Positions 9,456-20,246 of a stretch of 64,000 nt of DNA are shown in pieces; within the stretch, counting starts at the first letter, position 1; every line of letters starts with the position of its first letter. Source of the DNA: Effrenium voratum (Eukaryota > Sar > Dinophyceae > Suessiales > Symbiodiniaceae); contig CAUJNA010003827.1 in NCBI GenBank assembly GCA_963377175.1, forward strand, positions 816,400-880,399, written 5' to 3'. The position numbers and the translations under genes were made by a program. The notes beneath the pieces were generated by a model. The model did no database searches and was not told the DNA's origin. It saw only the letters and a list, made by a program, of their open reading frames with translations.

Positions 9456-10037
9456 GAGCCTTGCGTTCGGAGCCAAGGTGAGGTTGGCATAATTTGCTCA
9501 AATCATATTCCAAAAGATTGAAAGGGTTATGGAAGCGGACAGGGGGGCCGCAAGTGTGAGCAGTGTAGGACGGCGTGCAGAGTTGCAACGCTTGCGGGGC
9601 CATCCAGGCCGGGTGGGACTTGGCAGATTTCTGGTTGTGAGAAGCTGTGTCTCGTGCAGACATCAGAAACCAGGTCCGGCAATTCTAGCCACAACTGCAT
9701 CCTTTTCGCAACTACGACAACTACAAGTTGCGCACGCAACGCGGAAAGGCATACATCAACACAAACGAACACTCGCAAAACGGACGCTCGCGGGCGGACG
9801 ACCGACAACCAACAGCCGGTTTTGGACGGCTGCCAACAAGGCAGCGGCAGCAACAACAAGAGTATACAGGAGTAACGCGCACCACTACGACTACCGACGC
9901 AACTACGATTACGCTACTACCACCGCCACCAATGCCAGCACAGTGTCAACCACAGCTACATCACAGAGGCACAGGAACAGCATCAGAAAAAGAAGAAAAA
10001 AAAACACCAGCAACATGACGTGTCCAAATCTTGAAAG

Positions 10038-10199
10038 GTAGGAGATGTATTACACGCGCGCATAGAACCGGTGCTGGGCCAGGACGACTACGACGAGAGC
10101 TGCGAGGCGAGGGCCATAGGCCAAGCAGAGCTTTACAGACAGGACACCCCGACCATGGCCTACCTCCCTCAAGGGTACCACCCTTCTAAGAGCCCCTAA
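10038..10199 (+). CDS. Terminal exon, unknown protein
   Basis: Fifty-four codons including TAA after CCAAATCTTGAAAG. The peptide is acidic and hydrophilic: VGDVLHARIEPVLGQDDYDE, then TMAYLPQGYHPSKSP at the end. The previous 300 bp (about 9730-10036) are rich in ACN and CAR codons in several frames and may be a low-complexity exon or intron. A duplicated CTAAG..CCCCTAAGGAAA motif follows the stop (10186-10270). Confidence 0.5.
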   Translation, partial: VGDVLHARIEPVLGQDDYDESCEARAIGQAELYRQDTPTMAYLPQGYHPSKSP

Positions 10200-10597
10200 G
10201 GAAACTCCGCCAAATGGAATACCCCACCTCTAAATGGGTACTCATAACTCTAAGAACCCCTAAGGAAAACTTCGAGAACACTTGGAATGAGGGCACAGCG
10301 GATAGATACCTCTCACCCGTCAGGAATGCGAGGTGCTGGCGCCTCAATTAGCGGTGCAGAGGGCCTTGCGGTTCTCAAGATGTGACAGCCTCACCCCTCC
10401 TCGCCGTGGGTTTGTGTTGTTTAGCTTTACCCCAGCAGCCCTTGTTAGGCTGTTGTTCTTTTATTGACGGTGTCTCTTTTCGAGTGCTCTTTTCTCAGCT
10501 TTGCCTTGATCCGATTTGATTTTGTTCAGTGCAACTTGTGTCATAGTTTACTTCTTGCCTTAGAGTTGTCTCATGAACGGGTGTCTGTCTGTTCCAG

Positions 10598-10837
10598 TGT
10601 GGGAAAAAGTGCTTCTCCCAGGTCCTTTTGAAATGGACCACAGACAAATCAGGATATTTTGACTGCTTTGGTGGCATCGCTCTAGATGCACCCATGCTTA
10701 GGAGTGCGCACCTGGCCCGGGTTGTTGAGAGGCCCGAGCTTTCCGTCTTGGGTGCCATGCTGTTGAGCCGCGAACCCGTTTTAGGTGTTCGATTGGAAGG
10801 CACAGGAAATAACTATTTCAGGGGTCCCCTAATCTGA
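10598..10837 (+). CDS. Terminal exon, unknown protein
   Basis: Eighty codons including TGA after a strong acceptor (GTCTGTCTGTTCCAG). It starts CGKKCFSQVLLKWTTDKSG and continues with a globular-looking stretch (SAHLARVVERPELSVLGAML). The CxxxC at the start could bind metal, but no complete motif is visible. Composition and length make it one of the better exons here. Confidence 0.5.
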   Translation, partial: CGKKCFSQVLLKWTTDKSGYFDCFGGIALDAPMLRSAHLARVVERPELSVLGAMLLSREPVLGVRLEGTGNNYFRGPLI

Positions 10838-11372
10838 GACGAACCCATTTCAGGCAACCCGATGAGTGGTCTGGATCGGTGGTTCGGATTTGGATTCGAT
10901 CCCTTTGTCCGTTTTTCACGTGTCAATGCTCCACCGCACGATGCCAACAACCCTTGGTTCTTGTAGAGGGAGGCTGACCATGTTTGAATTTCTGCAACAC
11001 GGTGTTTGGTACTTTGGGGGAGAACTTGAGACACTATGCCGAGGATTTGTTTCAGCTTTTGTTAAATAAAGATTTGCCCATGTCAGGTCGGAGTCAGCAA
11101 CGGTGAGCACGCCACTGCCCGAGCCTGCGCAATCAGATTGTGAAACTCAGTCAACATCCGGCCTTGTGGTAAATGTCCGGTGTCTTAATGTTTACCCACA
11201 TTTGCCCTCCGAATGGGTCAAATGTTGGCATTGCCATGGTATTGCCTACATTGCGTGGGCATGATCAAGGAACAGGCTACTTGGTGGGACCTTTGGACTG
11301 TACCCTATTTGGTAAGCAGGCCGGATTTCCAGAGGGGCCGAACAAGCAATCCCCCGAGTTTTTGGGTTGAAA

Positions 11373-12063
11373 ATGGACCAAGTTGAGGTCGAAAGGAAGG
11401 CGGCAGAACTGGGACTTGGGCGGGAGGCTCAGATCCGCTTCCATCAGCAGCTAAAGTTCCTGGCGAGGTGTGTGTGTGTGTCTTTGGTCGCGTAAAGGAA
11501 AATCAAAGGGAGAACCACAGCTGTGGGGTCCCCCGAACAAAGCCAGCACGCCTTCCCAGCTCAGGAGGCAACAAGAAGCGGCGGCAACGGAAGAAAGCTG
11601 AGAAGGCCCTGGGAGAGTCTGAGACTGTGTTCGTGCTGCCGTTGGCTCAAAGAGACCTGACTTTCAACTTGAGGGCAGCTCATATGAGAGCTGGGAAGAA
11701 TGCCATCCCACGGCGCTCCGGGCCCTCGGGTCCTTCGCACCCGCGAGAGCCGAGCGAACGACCGGAGTCGAGCGAACGTCGGGCGGCGAGGCTTCGACGT
11801 CTTCAGAGCAACCGCTCGCCAGCTCGGCAGGCGAGCGGTTGCAAGACGGCGAGGCGCGGCCCAAGCGACGGAAGAAGGAGGACCCGGATCCTCCGGCGGC
11901 TGAGCTGATGGAGGATGAAGCTCACGTGTGTGGGGGGGCATCGGCTTCTCAAGTGGATAGACGACAGCTCAGTGCTGCGACAGCGCGTGGCACGCTTTCC
12001 CCTGAAAGTGTCGCGTCGCATGGCACTGTCGATTCGGTACCGCCAACTCCTCAAACGGTTTGA
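11373..12063 (+). CDS. Two exons of a disordered, basic protein
   Basis: Exon 1 (about 11373-11467) contains MDQVEVERKAAELGLGREAQ and ends GCGAG|GTGTGTGTGTGTC. Exon 2 starts at 11560 after CACGCCTTCCCAG, and the phase matches (AG+C). It reads SGGNKKRRQRKKAEKALGES and then ordinary sequence to about 11690. From about 11740 to TGA at 12061 the best frame shifts (GGEASTSSEQPLASS..; KRRKKEDPDPPAAELMEDEA), so a small intron or a frameshift lies between. The low-complexity, charged composition suggests a disordered nuclear-type protein. Confidence 0.5.
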
Positions 12064-12075
12064 GAGTTTGACACT

Positions 12076-12258
12076 CTCTAGCGGTGGACGACGCCGATGC
12101 TGAGGCGAGCTACAACGACAGTGTACATCACAGGTTCGTTTTGTTGTGGATGCATCGAATCCTGCAGCTTGAATTACGGCAGCAAATGGAGCCAGAGAAA
12201 AGGCAGCTACAGCGGCAGCTGCTGCTGCTGTTATTCCCTCAGAGGCTTTGCTGAGCCA
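12076..12258 (+). CDS. Probable exon with helical segment
   Basis: A frame open for about 60 codons (AVDDADAEASYNDSVHHR, then LELRQQMEPEKRQLQRQLLL) would form a heptad-like helix. It probably continues the gene at 11373, but the connecting splice is unresolved. CAG/CTG-rich codons make neighbouring frames open as well. Confidence 0.35.
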
Positions 12259-12360
12259 ACATGCAGTCGCATTTGCATGTTCTTTTTGGAATGGAACATT
12301 CGACATTTGGGATTGGCATGGCTGAGCAGTTTTGAAAGAATTGGCATGTGGCACTTGCAG

Positions 12361-12432
12361 GATTCGATGGAGTTGGCCGAGAGCAGGCAGGATTTCACCA
12401 AGCATACGGCAACGCTTCAGAAAGTTTGTTGA
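12361..12432 (+). CDS. Terminal exon of the 11.4-12.4 kb gene
   Basis: Twenty-four codons with TGA, starting exactly after CATGTGGCACTTGCAG. The peptide starts DSMELAESRQDFTKHTATLQ. It is short but has a good acceptor and composition. I infer it is the 3' end of the gene that begins before 11373. Confidence 0.45.
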   Translation, partial: DSMELAESRQDFTKHTATLQKVC

Positions 12433-12490
12433 CGATGACCCCAAGTAATTGCACTGCCATGGGTTTCATATGGGGGGTGTCCTAGAGCAT

Positions 12491-12580
12491 GGTTCTGCCT
12501 ATTTTATGGCGAGCTCACCGATTCGGGGGCACAACGAGCTCACCATGATAAAGGTCCTTCACTTGGGGATCCGCTTCTTG
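12491..12580 (+). repeat. Dispersed repeat S, copy 1
   Basis: About 90 bp similar to 19212-19305 on the same strand. Shared blocks include TTTTATGGCGAG, CACCGA, ACAACGAGC, CATGATA and CGGGGATCC-like sequence. The frames differ between copies, so this is more likely an element or duplicated exon fragment than a conserved exon. Confidence 0.5.
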
Positions 12581-13081
12581 AATCAATTCTTAATTCAGGT
12601 TTTTGGACATATTGGAACTTGCGCAGTTGGTTCTCACCAAAGAACCTTGAGAACTGTCCCCTACATAGTTTTTGAGGGGTCGGCCTACGAACGTCTGTTT
12701 TGTCTTCTGTTGTTGTTTTTGTTTTTTTGTTTTTTACCCCCGTTTGTTTGTGCTGTTTGTTGGTAGGGGGTCACGTCACGCCCCTTGGTTCCCACCAAAA
12801 CGGGGGTGGGGTGGGGTACTCGCCAGGTGCCGCAGGCCCAGCCCGGCCCTGCGGCCCAGGATCCAGGAGACGTTTGCCTCGGTGTTGCTCAGTTCAAAGC
12901 GGATCGACCGGATCGACCGATTTCGGTGTTCGACCATTTTGGGTTCCGATATTTCGTCATGGCCCCAAAAGGTGATCACCTTTTAGTTCCAGGTCCTTGG
13001 GGCAACTGAGTTTGAGGTTTTGAGGTTTGGGGGTGGGGGCAGTGTGGTTTTTCTTTTTGGGGGGAGCGTACATGTATTTAT

Positions 13082-13222
13082 GTCAGGTCACCCTGAGTTG
13101 GTGGTGTGTTTGGTTTTTTTTTTGGGGGGGAGGGGGGTTCCTGTGTGTCAGGTAACCATGAGTTGGTGGTGTGTGTTTTCTTGGTTGCTTTTTTTTTTGG
13201 GGGGGGGGGTGTACATTTTCAG
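13082..13222 (+). repeat. Tandem repeat, ~66-bp unit
   Basis: GTCAGGT.ACC.TGAGTTGG plus GGTGTG and a T-run/G-run recurs at 13082 and 13148, and partly at about 13210. Each unit ends in a long T-then-G homopolymer run. Confidence 0.7.
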
Positions 13223-13574
13223 GTAAGGCTTAGTCGGTAGTTTGGATTTGGATTTGAAGCCCTGGCTTTTGCAGAGGGTCAATGGGACACCCCTCCAAGC
13301 CACCAATGCACACCACTCAGAGGGAAGATGTCATTTTTGAAGTAAAGGGAAGCTAAAGGGAAACCGCCAAAGCAATGACACACCCACTCATTTGTTTGAT
13401 GCCCTGACAACCTTGACGATAGAGTTTCTAGGGATCAATCGCTAAAGCCGAATTAATTGTCCCCTTCACTCTTTCGCCTGGGTCTTAGGAATCGTTGTCT
13501 CGAAAGGCAGGGAGCGTTGCATGATAAACTTTCAGCAAACTTGTTGGATGCTTTGAACACTTCAAAACGCGCAG

Positions 13575-13700
13575 CTCGGAGAGTGCTCGGAGAGCAAAAG
13601 TCTGCAAAAAGTCGCACGCCAAGGAACTTGGTCTGAGCAGCCAATGACCAGCCGCTGGTTTTGTCCACGCGACTTGGCGTCACGAGCAACAGTGCACTGA
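13575..13700 (+). CDS. Probable exon, unknown protein
   Basis: Open for 42 codons with TGA after TTCAAAACGCGCAG. Contains LGECSESKSLQKVARQGTWS. Product unknown; the stop may be bypassed by splicing. Confidence 0.35.
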   Translation, partial: LGECSESKSLQKVARQGTWSEQPMTSRWFCPRDLASRATVH

Positions 13701-13872
13701 CTGACACTTGCAACCGCGCCTGGGTTGGCGCGGAATGTCACACAGTGCACATGGCTAAATGAACGCCGGCGTAGTGTGCCACAATTTTGCCAAACAAGCA
13801 CCGCGACCTTGATAGTGCATAATATTGGAAGCTTATGACAACTGACAACATAGGGCGGAAGATGGATGGATA

Positions 13873-14100
13873 GTGAAAAGTGCGCTCGTTGCACTTTGCA
13901 GAGATGGAGAAAAGAGCCAGGTTTCCTTTGATCAATTTAGCGCCAGGCTTCTTTGGCAGAATTGGCAGACTGCATCTTTTGCAAACAATTTATTGCAGCG
14001 CCATTGGAATGCCAAGCATGCGGTGGCTTGGGTTTATGATTCGCTTCGCGGTGTCGCAGCCGCCCGCAGTGTAAAAAAAAAGGAGCCTTGGCACCTGTGA
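13873..14100 (+). CDS. Probable exon, two competing frames
   Basis: One + frame is open for 75 codons to TGA at 14098 (contains SFDQFSARLLWQNWQTASFA). A second starts after GATCAATTTAG at 13941 and ends at 14039. It contains CIFCKQFIAAPLECQACGG, a C-x2-C..C-x2-C pattern that could bind zinc. Only one can be right. I slightly prefer the longer frame. Confidence 0.3.
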   Translation: MKSALVALCRDGEKSQVSFDQFSARLLWQNWQTASFANNLLQRHWNAKHAVAWVYDSLRGVAAARSVKKKEPWHL

Positions 14101-15510
14101 TCCGGCGATTGAAAGCCATTCTTTCACAAGGCCAGCTGCATTTCTGGTTTTCTTTTTCAATTTTTAAATCAAATAAAATAAAAATAAAAAATAAGAACAA
14201 CGGTTTTTGTCTCAAAACCCAGTCCCAATAAACAGTTTTTACATATATACACCCAGTGCCGTTGAGGCGTGTCGATGAAGAATCGCGCCCGTAGCCTTTT
14301 CGGTCCAAAGCGATTCTGATTGCCTGCCATGCTGCGGCCTAAGATTGTGACATAGCCGGCTGGGGCAGGGAAGGAAAGAACTGGGCTTTTTGCCGCTTTC
14401 ACACAGGATGCGCTCGCAAAGGCAACACGCGACACTTTCGACGGCGCGAGAGAGAGAGAGAGAGAGAGCGAAACAAAAACAGGCAACACTGGCAACTGGC
14501 AGGAAACCAAGTGAGGAGCTGTTTGCTTCTTCAAGTGCAGATGCTCAACAAATCATGTTTTTTGGACAGACCTAGATGCCGTGAATTCATAGCCTGCTGG
14601 CTATGGCCTAGAAAGCTCGCCATGAGGGAGCAAGCACCATTGCACGTGTTTGTATTGTTTGTTGTGAAGGCCATATTTTATTTTTAGGCGGCAGCTGGCA
14701 ATCTTTTGCGAGTCGCAGCGCCGAGTACCTTTGAAACAAACTTGTTGACAGCAATACCAGCGGCAAATGGGATCCCGTCCAGCATTAGTTGCGGTGAGCC
14801 TTTTACACTAAACTTGTGGCATTGCTCAGTGCAAGGCTATGCTGATCGTCTTCCATTAGCTTCAGCCTATTTTTCAAAAAAACCCATGTCTTTTTTTATG
14901 AAGGGAATCGATTTCAGGTTTTCCTGGGGACTGCACATGGAGCTCGTTTGGGCCGACATATCGCTCGGACATCACTTTCGCAAGCCCCAGCTTCCGCCCA
15001 CGCACTGAGGCCGATGGCCAAGGCTGGGCACGTGTGGAAGAAAACTTGCGATCAACGCGAGAGATGCAGGGAATGAGACATGGAATGAACCCAAGAAAAT
15101 GAACCCAAGAAAAAAACGAAAATTGGGCACTCACAAGCACAGCGTTTCGATTTTCCAGGGCAGATTTGGTTTCCTGTGAGGGAATCTTCCGGTTCATTCC
15201 CTCATTCCCTGAGCACCAGCGAGAAAAACATGCCCGGAGATCCCAAGTTTCATGGAACAGGAGGGGGCTTTGGGGGGGATATCGCTGGACAAGCCTAGAA
15301 GCCAAGGACAAGGCCTTGAGGGTTGGGGTTGAGGGAGTTCGGTTCCCGTCCGTTTTCGGCTGTTCACTCAAATACCACAGGAATAGGTTGTTCAATTTCC
15401 ACTGAATTTGGGTTGCCCCTGCCTGCTGGAAGGTTCAGGATCCTGCGGACCCGTCGGGAACCTGAATTAACTCCTGGAACCCTCAGGAACTTCCCAGAAT
15501 CCTGAAACGT
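14101..15510. other. No supported gene
   Basis: AT-rich tract at 14150-14210, a short (GA)n run at 14449-14468, and otherwise mixed sequence. Frames are open on both strands without clear boundaries. Confidence 0.3.
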
Positions 15511-15516
15511 GTGTTT

Positions 15517-15888
15517 TGGGTTGCGTGTGTGTGTGTGTGTGTGTGTGTGCGTGTGTGTGTGTGTTGTGTGTGTGTGTGTGTTGTGTGTGTGTGTGTTGTG
15601 TGTGTGTGTGTGTTGTGTGTGTTGTGCGTGTATATTGTGTGTGTGTGTGTGGGTGGGTGGGTGCGTGCGTGCGTGCGTGCGTGTGTGCGTGTGCGCGTGT
15701 GCGCGTGTGCGCGTGTGCGCGTGTGCGCGTGTGCGCGTGTGCGCGTGTGCGCGTGTGCGCGTGTGCGGGTGTGCGGGTGTGCGTGTGCGCGTGTGCGCGT
15801 GTGCGCGTGTGCACGTGTGCGCGTGTGCGCGTGTGCGTGTGCGTGTGCGTGTGCGTGTGTGTCTGTGTGTTTGTGTTTGTGTGTGTTT
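15517..15888 (+). repeat. (GT)n / (GTGCGC)n microsatellite
   Basis: About 370 bp of alternating purine-pyrimidine sequence: (GT)n, then (GTGC)n and (GTGCGC)n, then (GT)n again. Cys/Val-rich open frames across it are artefacts. Alternating GT/GC favours left-handed Z-DNA. Confidence 0.95.
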
Positions 15889-16457
15889 ATCCTTTAAATT
15901 GTTGAAACATAATCACTTTTGAACACGTTTAGACCGACTTTGCATGTAAACATAAACGTGATCAAAACAAGGCTCGGCCAGCCCTTCATGTTTAAACACT
16001 TGTGCGTTTACGCATTTTGAAGGCCACTGCGTTTTGTGCAAGGAGGAGCTAGTCACAGTTTCAGCATGCTTGAGCCGACCGGTTCCCTGCCTGCGTTTTT
16101 GGGGTGCTTAAGCGCCTCCTGGGTGTTTAAGCAGCCCCCCCAAACAGTTTGGGGTGTTTAAACGGATTCCGGCCACTTGCCTGCGTTTTAGGAGGCTATG
16201 CAATGATTGTTTCCGGGTGTTTGTGTGGACCCCAGCAGGCGCAGCTGAGTTTTTGAACACTCCCTGCATTCTCAAAAGTTCGCGGACGTTTTTTAACATC
16301 GTCAATGGGTTTAACCATCCGCCATGTCTAAACATGTTTTGGGTGTTTTAAACAATTTGCTTCAGTTTGTTGTCTAAACATTGTCCTTCGTGTGCTTGAA
16401 CGTGTAGAGCGCCCGCGGCGTCTAAACCGTTTAAACATTTTGCCTGCGCAGCCTTGG

Positions 16458-16568
16458 TGTGTGTGTGTGTGTGGTGTGTGTGGTGTGTGTGTGTGTGTGT
16501 GTGATGTGTGCTGCGCGTGTGTCATGAGCATGATGTGCGTGTTGTGTTGGTTGTGCGCGTGAGTCAGG

Positions 16569-16600
<32 letters not shown>

Positions 16601-16620
16601 GTGTGTGTGTGTGTGTTTTG
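16458..16620 (+). repeat. Interrupted (GT)n microsatellite
   Basis: Two GT-rich blocks (about 16458-16505 and 16569-16616), GT on the + strand like the other left-side microsatellites. Confidence 0.9.
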
Positions 16621-16667
16621 CGTGTGTTGTGTTCTGTTGGGGCCTCGCTCTGGACAACTTTCTACAG

Positions 16668-16731
16668 GGGGCGCAGGGCACAGTTTTGGATGTCTGGAAA
16701 TGGGTTTGATCAACTGCAAAGTCCTTTGCAA
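16668..16731 (+). CDS. Probable internal exon before element I1
   Basis: Twenty-one codons plus one phase base after the acceptor GGACAACTTTCTACAG. It contains AQFWMSGNGFDQLQSPLQ and ends in phase 0 at CAA|GTAGAG, where element I1 and its target duplication begin. Confidence 0.4.
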
Positions 16732-16737
16732 GTAGAG

Positions 16738-16864
16738 CAGGGCTCCTTAAAAGATCTCCATTTTGAAATTTTGCCCAATTGAAACATGGCTTTTCAACAC
16801 CAAAATCAATGGAAACCACCATGAAAACAAGGCAATGTTCAGGTGTACAATGTAAGGATCCCTG
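16738..16864 (-). mobile_element. TIR element, family I copy 1 (introner-like)
   Basis: The ends CAGGGCTCCTTAAAA and TGTAAGGATCCCTG are inverted repeats. The pentamer TAGAG flanks it directly (16733-16737 and 16865-16869). With the flanks it reads GTAGAG..CCCTGTAG, a GT-AG interval (16732-16867) between two frames open in phase 0. It is in reverse orientation to copies at 28111 and 37814. Confidence 0.75.
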
Positions 16865-16867
16865 TAG

Positions 16868-16975
16868 AGGGAAGCCGCGTTGACTCCACCTTGCTGGGTT
16901 TGCATGCATGATACTCGATTTCGCTATAGCTCGACCTTTGATTGGCTTTCTTGGGACTGTGTGTGTGGGCGCGTG
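16868..16975 (+). CDS. Probable exon after element I1
   Basis: The frame entering in phase 0 stays open (REAALTPPCWVCMHDTRF, then YSSTFDWLSWDC). The right limit is not clear. Together with 16668-16731 it forms an exon-introner-exon unit. Confidence 0.35.
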
Positions 16976-17145
16976 CGTTCGCGTGCTTGGCGTGTGAGTC
17001 ATACCCACATAGCCTCCGGATTTGGAAGCATGATCCCAGTTTCCCTTTCAACCAAGTTTTCCTGCGTTGCTACGAATCACCCTGACAACTTACTCTTTGA
17101 GCCGGAGCTTGTGATTGGGGAGCTCGAATGCAAATAGAACCGAAC

Positions 17146-17197
17146 ACTCAACCATGCAGGAAGAATTGTAGACAGAGAACCTTCACGGGAACACAGG
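17146..17197 (+). CDS. Small internal exon before introner H1
   Basis: After CACTCAACCATGCAG about 16 codons are open in the frame that contains KNCRQRTFTGTQ. They end CAGG|GCCATGGG, leaving one base (phase 1), which is what the next exon needs. The donor is GC, not GT. Confidence 0.45.
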
Positions 17198-17315
17198 GCC
17201 ATGGGTCAAAATCCAAATCGTACCCCCAGTGAACATCCCAATCTCCACTAAAATAGGTCCTAAAATGGGTGGTGCACTTACCCCAAAATGGGATCCCATT
17301 GGTTTTGACCCACAG
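17198..17315 (+). mobile_element. Introner H1: a TIR element that equals an intron
   Basis: The 118-nt interval starts GCCATGGGTCAAAATCC and ends GGTTTTGACCCACAG, which are inverted repeats of each other. The element ends are the splice sites (GC donor, AG acceptor). The interior holds GTACCCCCAGTGAACATCCC, also present in the copies at 63145-63390 and 63834-63965. Confidence 0.75.
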
Positions 17316-17632
17316 CCACATCTTTGGATGTCAAGCGCGCTGCTTTCCGCCAGGTTTTCCATGCAGCGGTGGCCGCAGTGCTGGTCAGGAGCAGTGCTGA
17401 GTGCAGCCAGAGGCCCAGTGCCCGCTTTGTCCCGTTTCCAAAACCCCAAGTCCAGTCCCAGCAGGCATTGGCGGCTGCAGGTAGCTTCGACATTTGTTTG
17501 GCACATTTGGGTTGCAGGCGGTCAGATCGAGGTTTGTCACGTTTGATCGAGGTCAGAGCGCCTTGTCATTTGCTCAACGCGTTCAACAAAGCACCACGAC
17601 ACGCTGACGAATTTGAGGTTCAAAATCGCTGA
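17316..17632 (+). CDS. Long terminal exon, unknown protein
   Basis: After two bases that complete a codon with the previous exon, 104 codons stay open and then reach TGA. The peptide starts TSLDVKRAAFRQVFHAAVAA, later has QSQQALAAAGSFDICLAHLG and ends DEFEVQNR. Hydrophobic-helix character near the start. No family recognised. The phase match across introner H1 is the main support. Confidence 0.55.
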
Positions 17633-20100
17633 ACTTTGCACGGGAAGCTTCTTGTGCGCACTGGTTGATTGTGTGCACGTTACTACTGGGTTTCAACGGT
17701 TTTGAGCCAGCATCCGCCAGTCACAAATTAGGTGGGGCTGCTTGCGCGGCTGTGGATGCTGCTGGTGAAGAGCAGCATTCCTTACTGCAGAGAGGTGCTG
17801 AAGGTACGAGGCGCTCTTGACTTTGCATTCGATGGTTGCATTTACACGCATCGTTCTTCGGGCTCTGTTTGGTCCTTTTGAATCCCCAGACAGGCTCCCC
17901 TGGTCTGGGGGCTCCTTCATAAGAGACCCTACTTGGGGTCAGCAGCGGAATTCATTGGTTGGGTAGTGGTTTCGACTTGGCCTATTCTAAGTTTAGTATT
18001 GGCGATTTTGTTTCTTTAAGAACTTGTTTTCGAGGGACCGCTAGTAGGGGAAGTGAGCGGGCCGACAACCTGAGCTTTGCTTGACCTGTGGGTTTTTTGG
18101 AGTCTCCGATTCAAGTCTCCCACTGGATTTTTCTGCGGGAACGCTTTGTGTTAGGAAGAGTAGGTTGGAAACGCCGCGCCGAACATCGTTCAAAGAACCA
18201 TCAAATAAAAGGCTAAAGGAGAGTGTGACAAGCAAGTAGCGCAAGGGCTAGCTTCCTTCCAGACCTATGTGGCTCGAGCTTCCGCGCACAGGGACTGACT
18301 TGTTGCTGCACGGGGCGTGGAACTTGCTACGATTCCAAAGGCCACAGCCTAAAGGATGCTTGGTGTCATACCCCACCTGTTCCAACCTTAGCGCTCAAAC
18401 AAAGCCAACCAACCTATGAGAATGTGGCTGGCTCATGGAGAAATGCAATCCCTTGCCAAGGAACTTTAGGTGCCGGACGTCATTTTTCCAAGCTAGCCAA
18501 TGCGCATCACACGCAGGCAATGTAGGTAAATGATAAATTCGCAAATCTCCTGTGTGGCCCTCCCGCAAAGTGACACGGCCTGTTAAACAACATCTAGAAG
18601 GGTAAGGGTTTGTTGCGTGAGCCACGCTCAACAGGAAGAGCCACGTCCCACTGTCAGATGGGCGAGAAGAGTTCCAGATCCACCACTGGCTCCCCCCAAA
18701 CAACTGCCGCGGTTTTTTCTCTGATTTTTTGGGGAGGAGGGGGGGGACAAACACAATATTTTGTTTCTTGCAGTGAGCCTTGGGGAAGAGGGAGGTGGGG
18801 AGGAAGTGAAGTAGAGAGTCAGGGAGGTGAAAGGGACAGGAGCCCTCAGGGGCCGGATTGCCCGGCTTTGCTTGTGACTCCTGGGCAAAGAATTTGGCTT
18901 GCGAAGGTCAGCAACTTCGCTGCCGGAAGCTCATCGAGCCGCTCGATGCATCCAAGATGCTTGCCGTAGCACGTAGCACGTCAGCATGTGCAAGGTTGAT
19001 AGCGCGAACAGGGCGATCAAGCATGTGGCTTCCGTTTGAGTGGTTCATCTGTTTGGTTTCCCCTCCCGGGTGCCTGGTTGACCTTTGGAGGCGTTCCATG
19101 GAAACAGCCCTAAAAAGGGCACAGTCAAAAAGACTTGCCTTTGCAAGGCGAACAGCAGCACGCTGCAGCGGTCCGTGCAGCTGAGCGGCGCCAACCATAG
19201 CAAGGCCCAGTCCTTCTGCCTGTTTTATGGCGAGTTCACCGAGCCGGGGCTACAACGAGCGAAAGCCATGATAGAGGTCCTTTACTCGGGGATCCCTGTA
19301 GTTCAGCTTTTGGAATTATAGAAAAGTTTGCAGATTAATTGGCGGAAAGTACTGGTTTTGTCAAACTGAGCTCCCCTCAAGATGCAAGATAATGATGTCC
19401 CTTTGTTCCCTTTAACTGCCAACCAGAAGGGGGATGTTTTCCACAAATCTGAGAAGCTCTCATTTTGCAGGCCTGCGTGCAGCTCGTCCTGCACTTGGCT
19501 TGGGCAGCGGCTCTTGGTATGTGAGTTGCTGGCAAGAGAGGGGCTGCCAGAAAAATGCTGGTACCGTGGGGGCTTACAACCTGTTGATGCATGCGTTTCG
19601 TTGCTCTACCGAGCGAACTCTTTTGGGGAGGAGTGTTGGTTTGGGCGGGGCTGTGACTGACAGGACCAAAATTGCAGAAGACAGAACTTGATGATTTTTG
19701 CGGGGCAGAGAACAGGAACAGGTCGCGACGTCCCGCAGAACGTGTTGCTTCGGGTGCTCTCACGGGTATGCTTTTCCCAGTTGCACCTCCTTTTGCGTCC
19801 CATCGGGATTACGCATGGTGCGCCCAAAATCGTGCTTCTCATCCGACATCTCGGCATGCTGCGTCCTATGGGGTTTGCGAGTATGTGCACTGATTTCCAT
19901 GAATTCCTGAACGTGGTGCGTCTCATTTGGGCTTGCTTGTGCAGGCTGTCACGCGCTGCTTTTCGCGGCTGTGCCATCAAAAAGCACACACCCATGTTGC
20001 AGGCAGTTGGGTGTTTCTCCAACAATTCTTGGACTGGGATGCTAGGGGCAACCCAAAACGAAACCAACCACCTGAAGTCTTGGTGGCTCCCAGCCATGCG
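17633..20100. other. No supported gene
   Basis: Mixed sequence. It holds a short imperfect hairpin at about 17885-17911 (CCCCAGAC..GTCTGGGG) and repeat S copy 2 (19212-19305, open on + as FYGEFTEPGLQRAKAMIEVL). The 18610-18970 region is open on both strands. No exon can be defended. Confidence 0.3.
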
Positions 20101-20148
20101 CTTCCTTAGCTGTTTAGTCTTTAGGTTTTAGTGGGGGCTGCCATTTAA

Positions 20149-20175
20149 CCCGCTAAAAGTGAAACTTTTCGCGGG
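20149..20175. repeat. Hairpin CCCGCTAAAAGT..ACTTTTCGCGGG
   Basis: A 12-base arm pair with one mismatch and a 3-base loop. It resembles the centre of repeat P (CTAAAAGTTAAACTTTTAG at 20990), so the two are probably related. Confidence 0.55.
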
Positions 20176-20246
20176 TAATCTCTGAAAACTTTCAGCCCAG
20201 AAGCGTTTCAACTACAATTGAGAAGCACCACGCCGGAGGTTGTGGG

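Noticed and set aside
15467..15922. Cys-Val-rich proteins on + and His-Thr-rich protein on -
   Set aside because: Translations of the GT/GC microsatellite.
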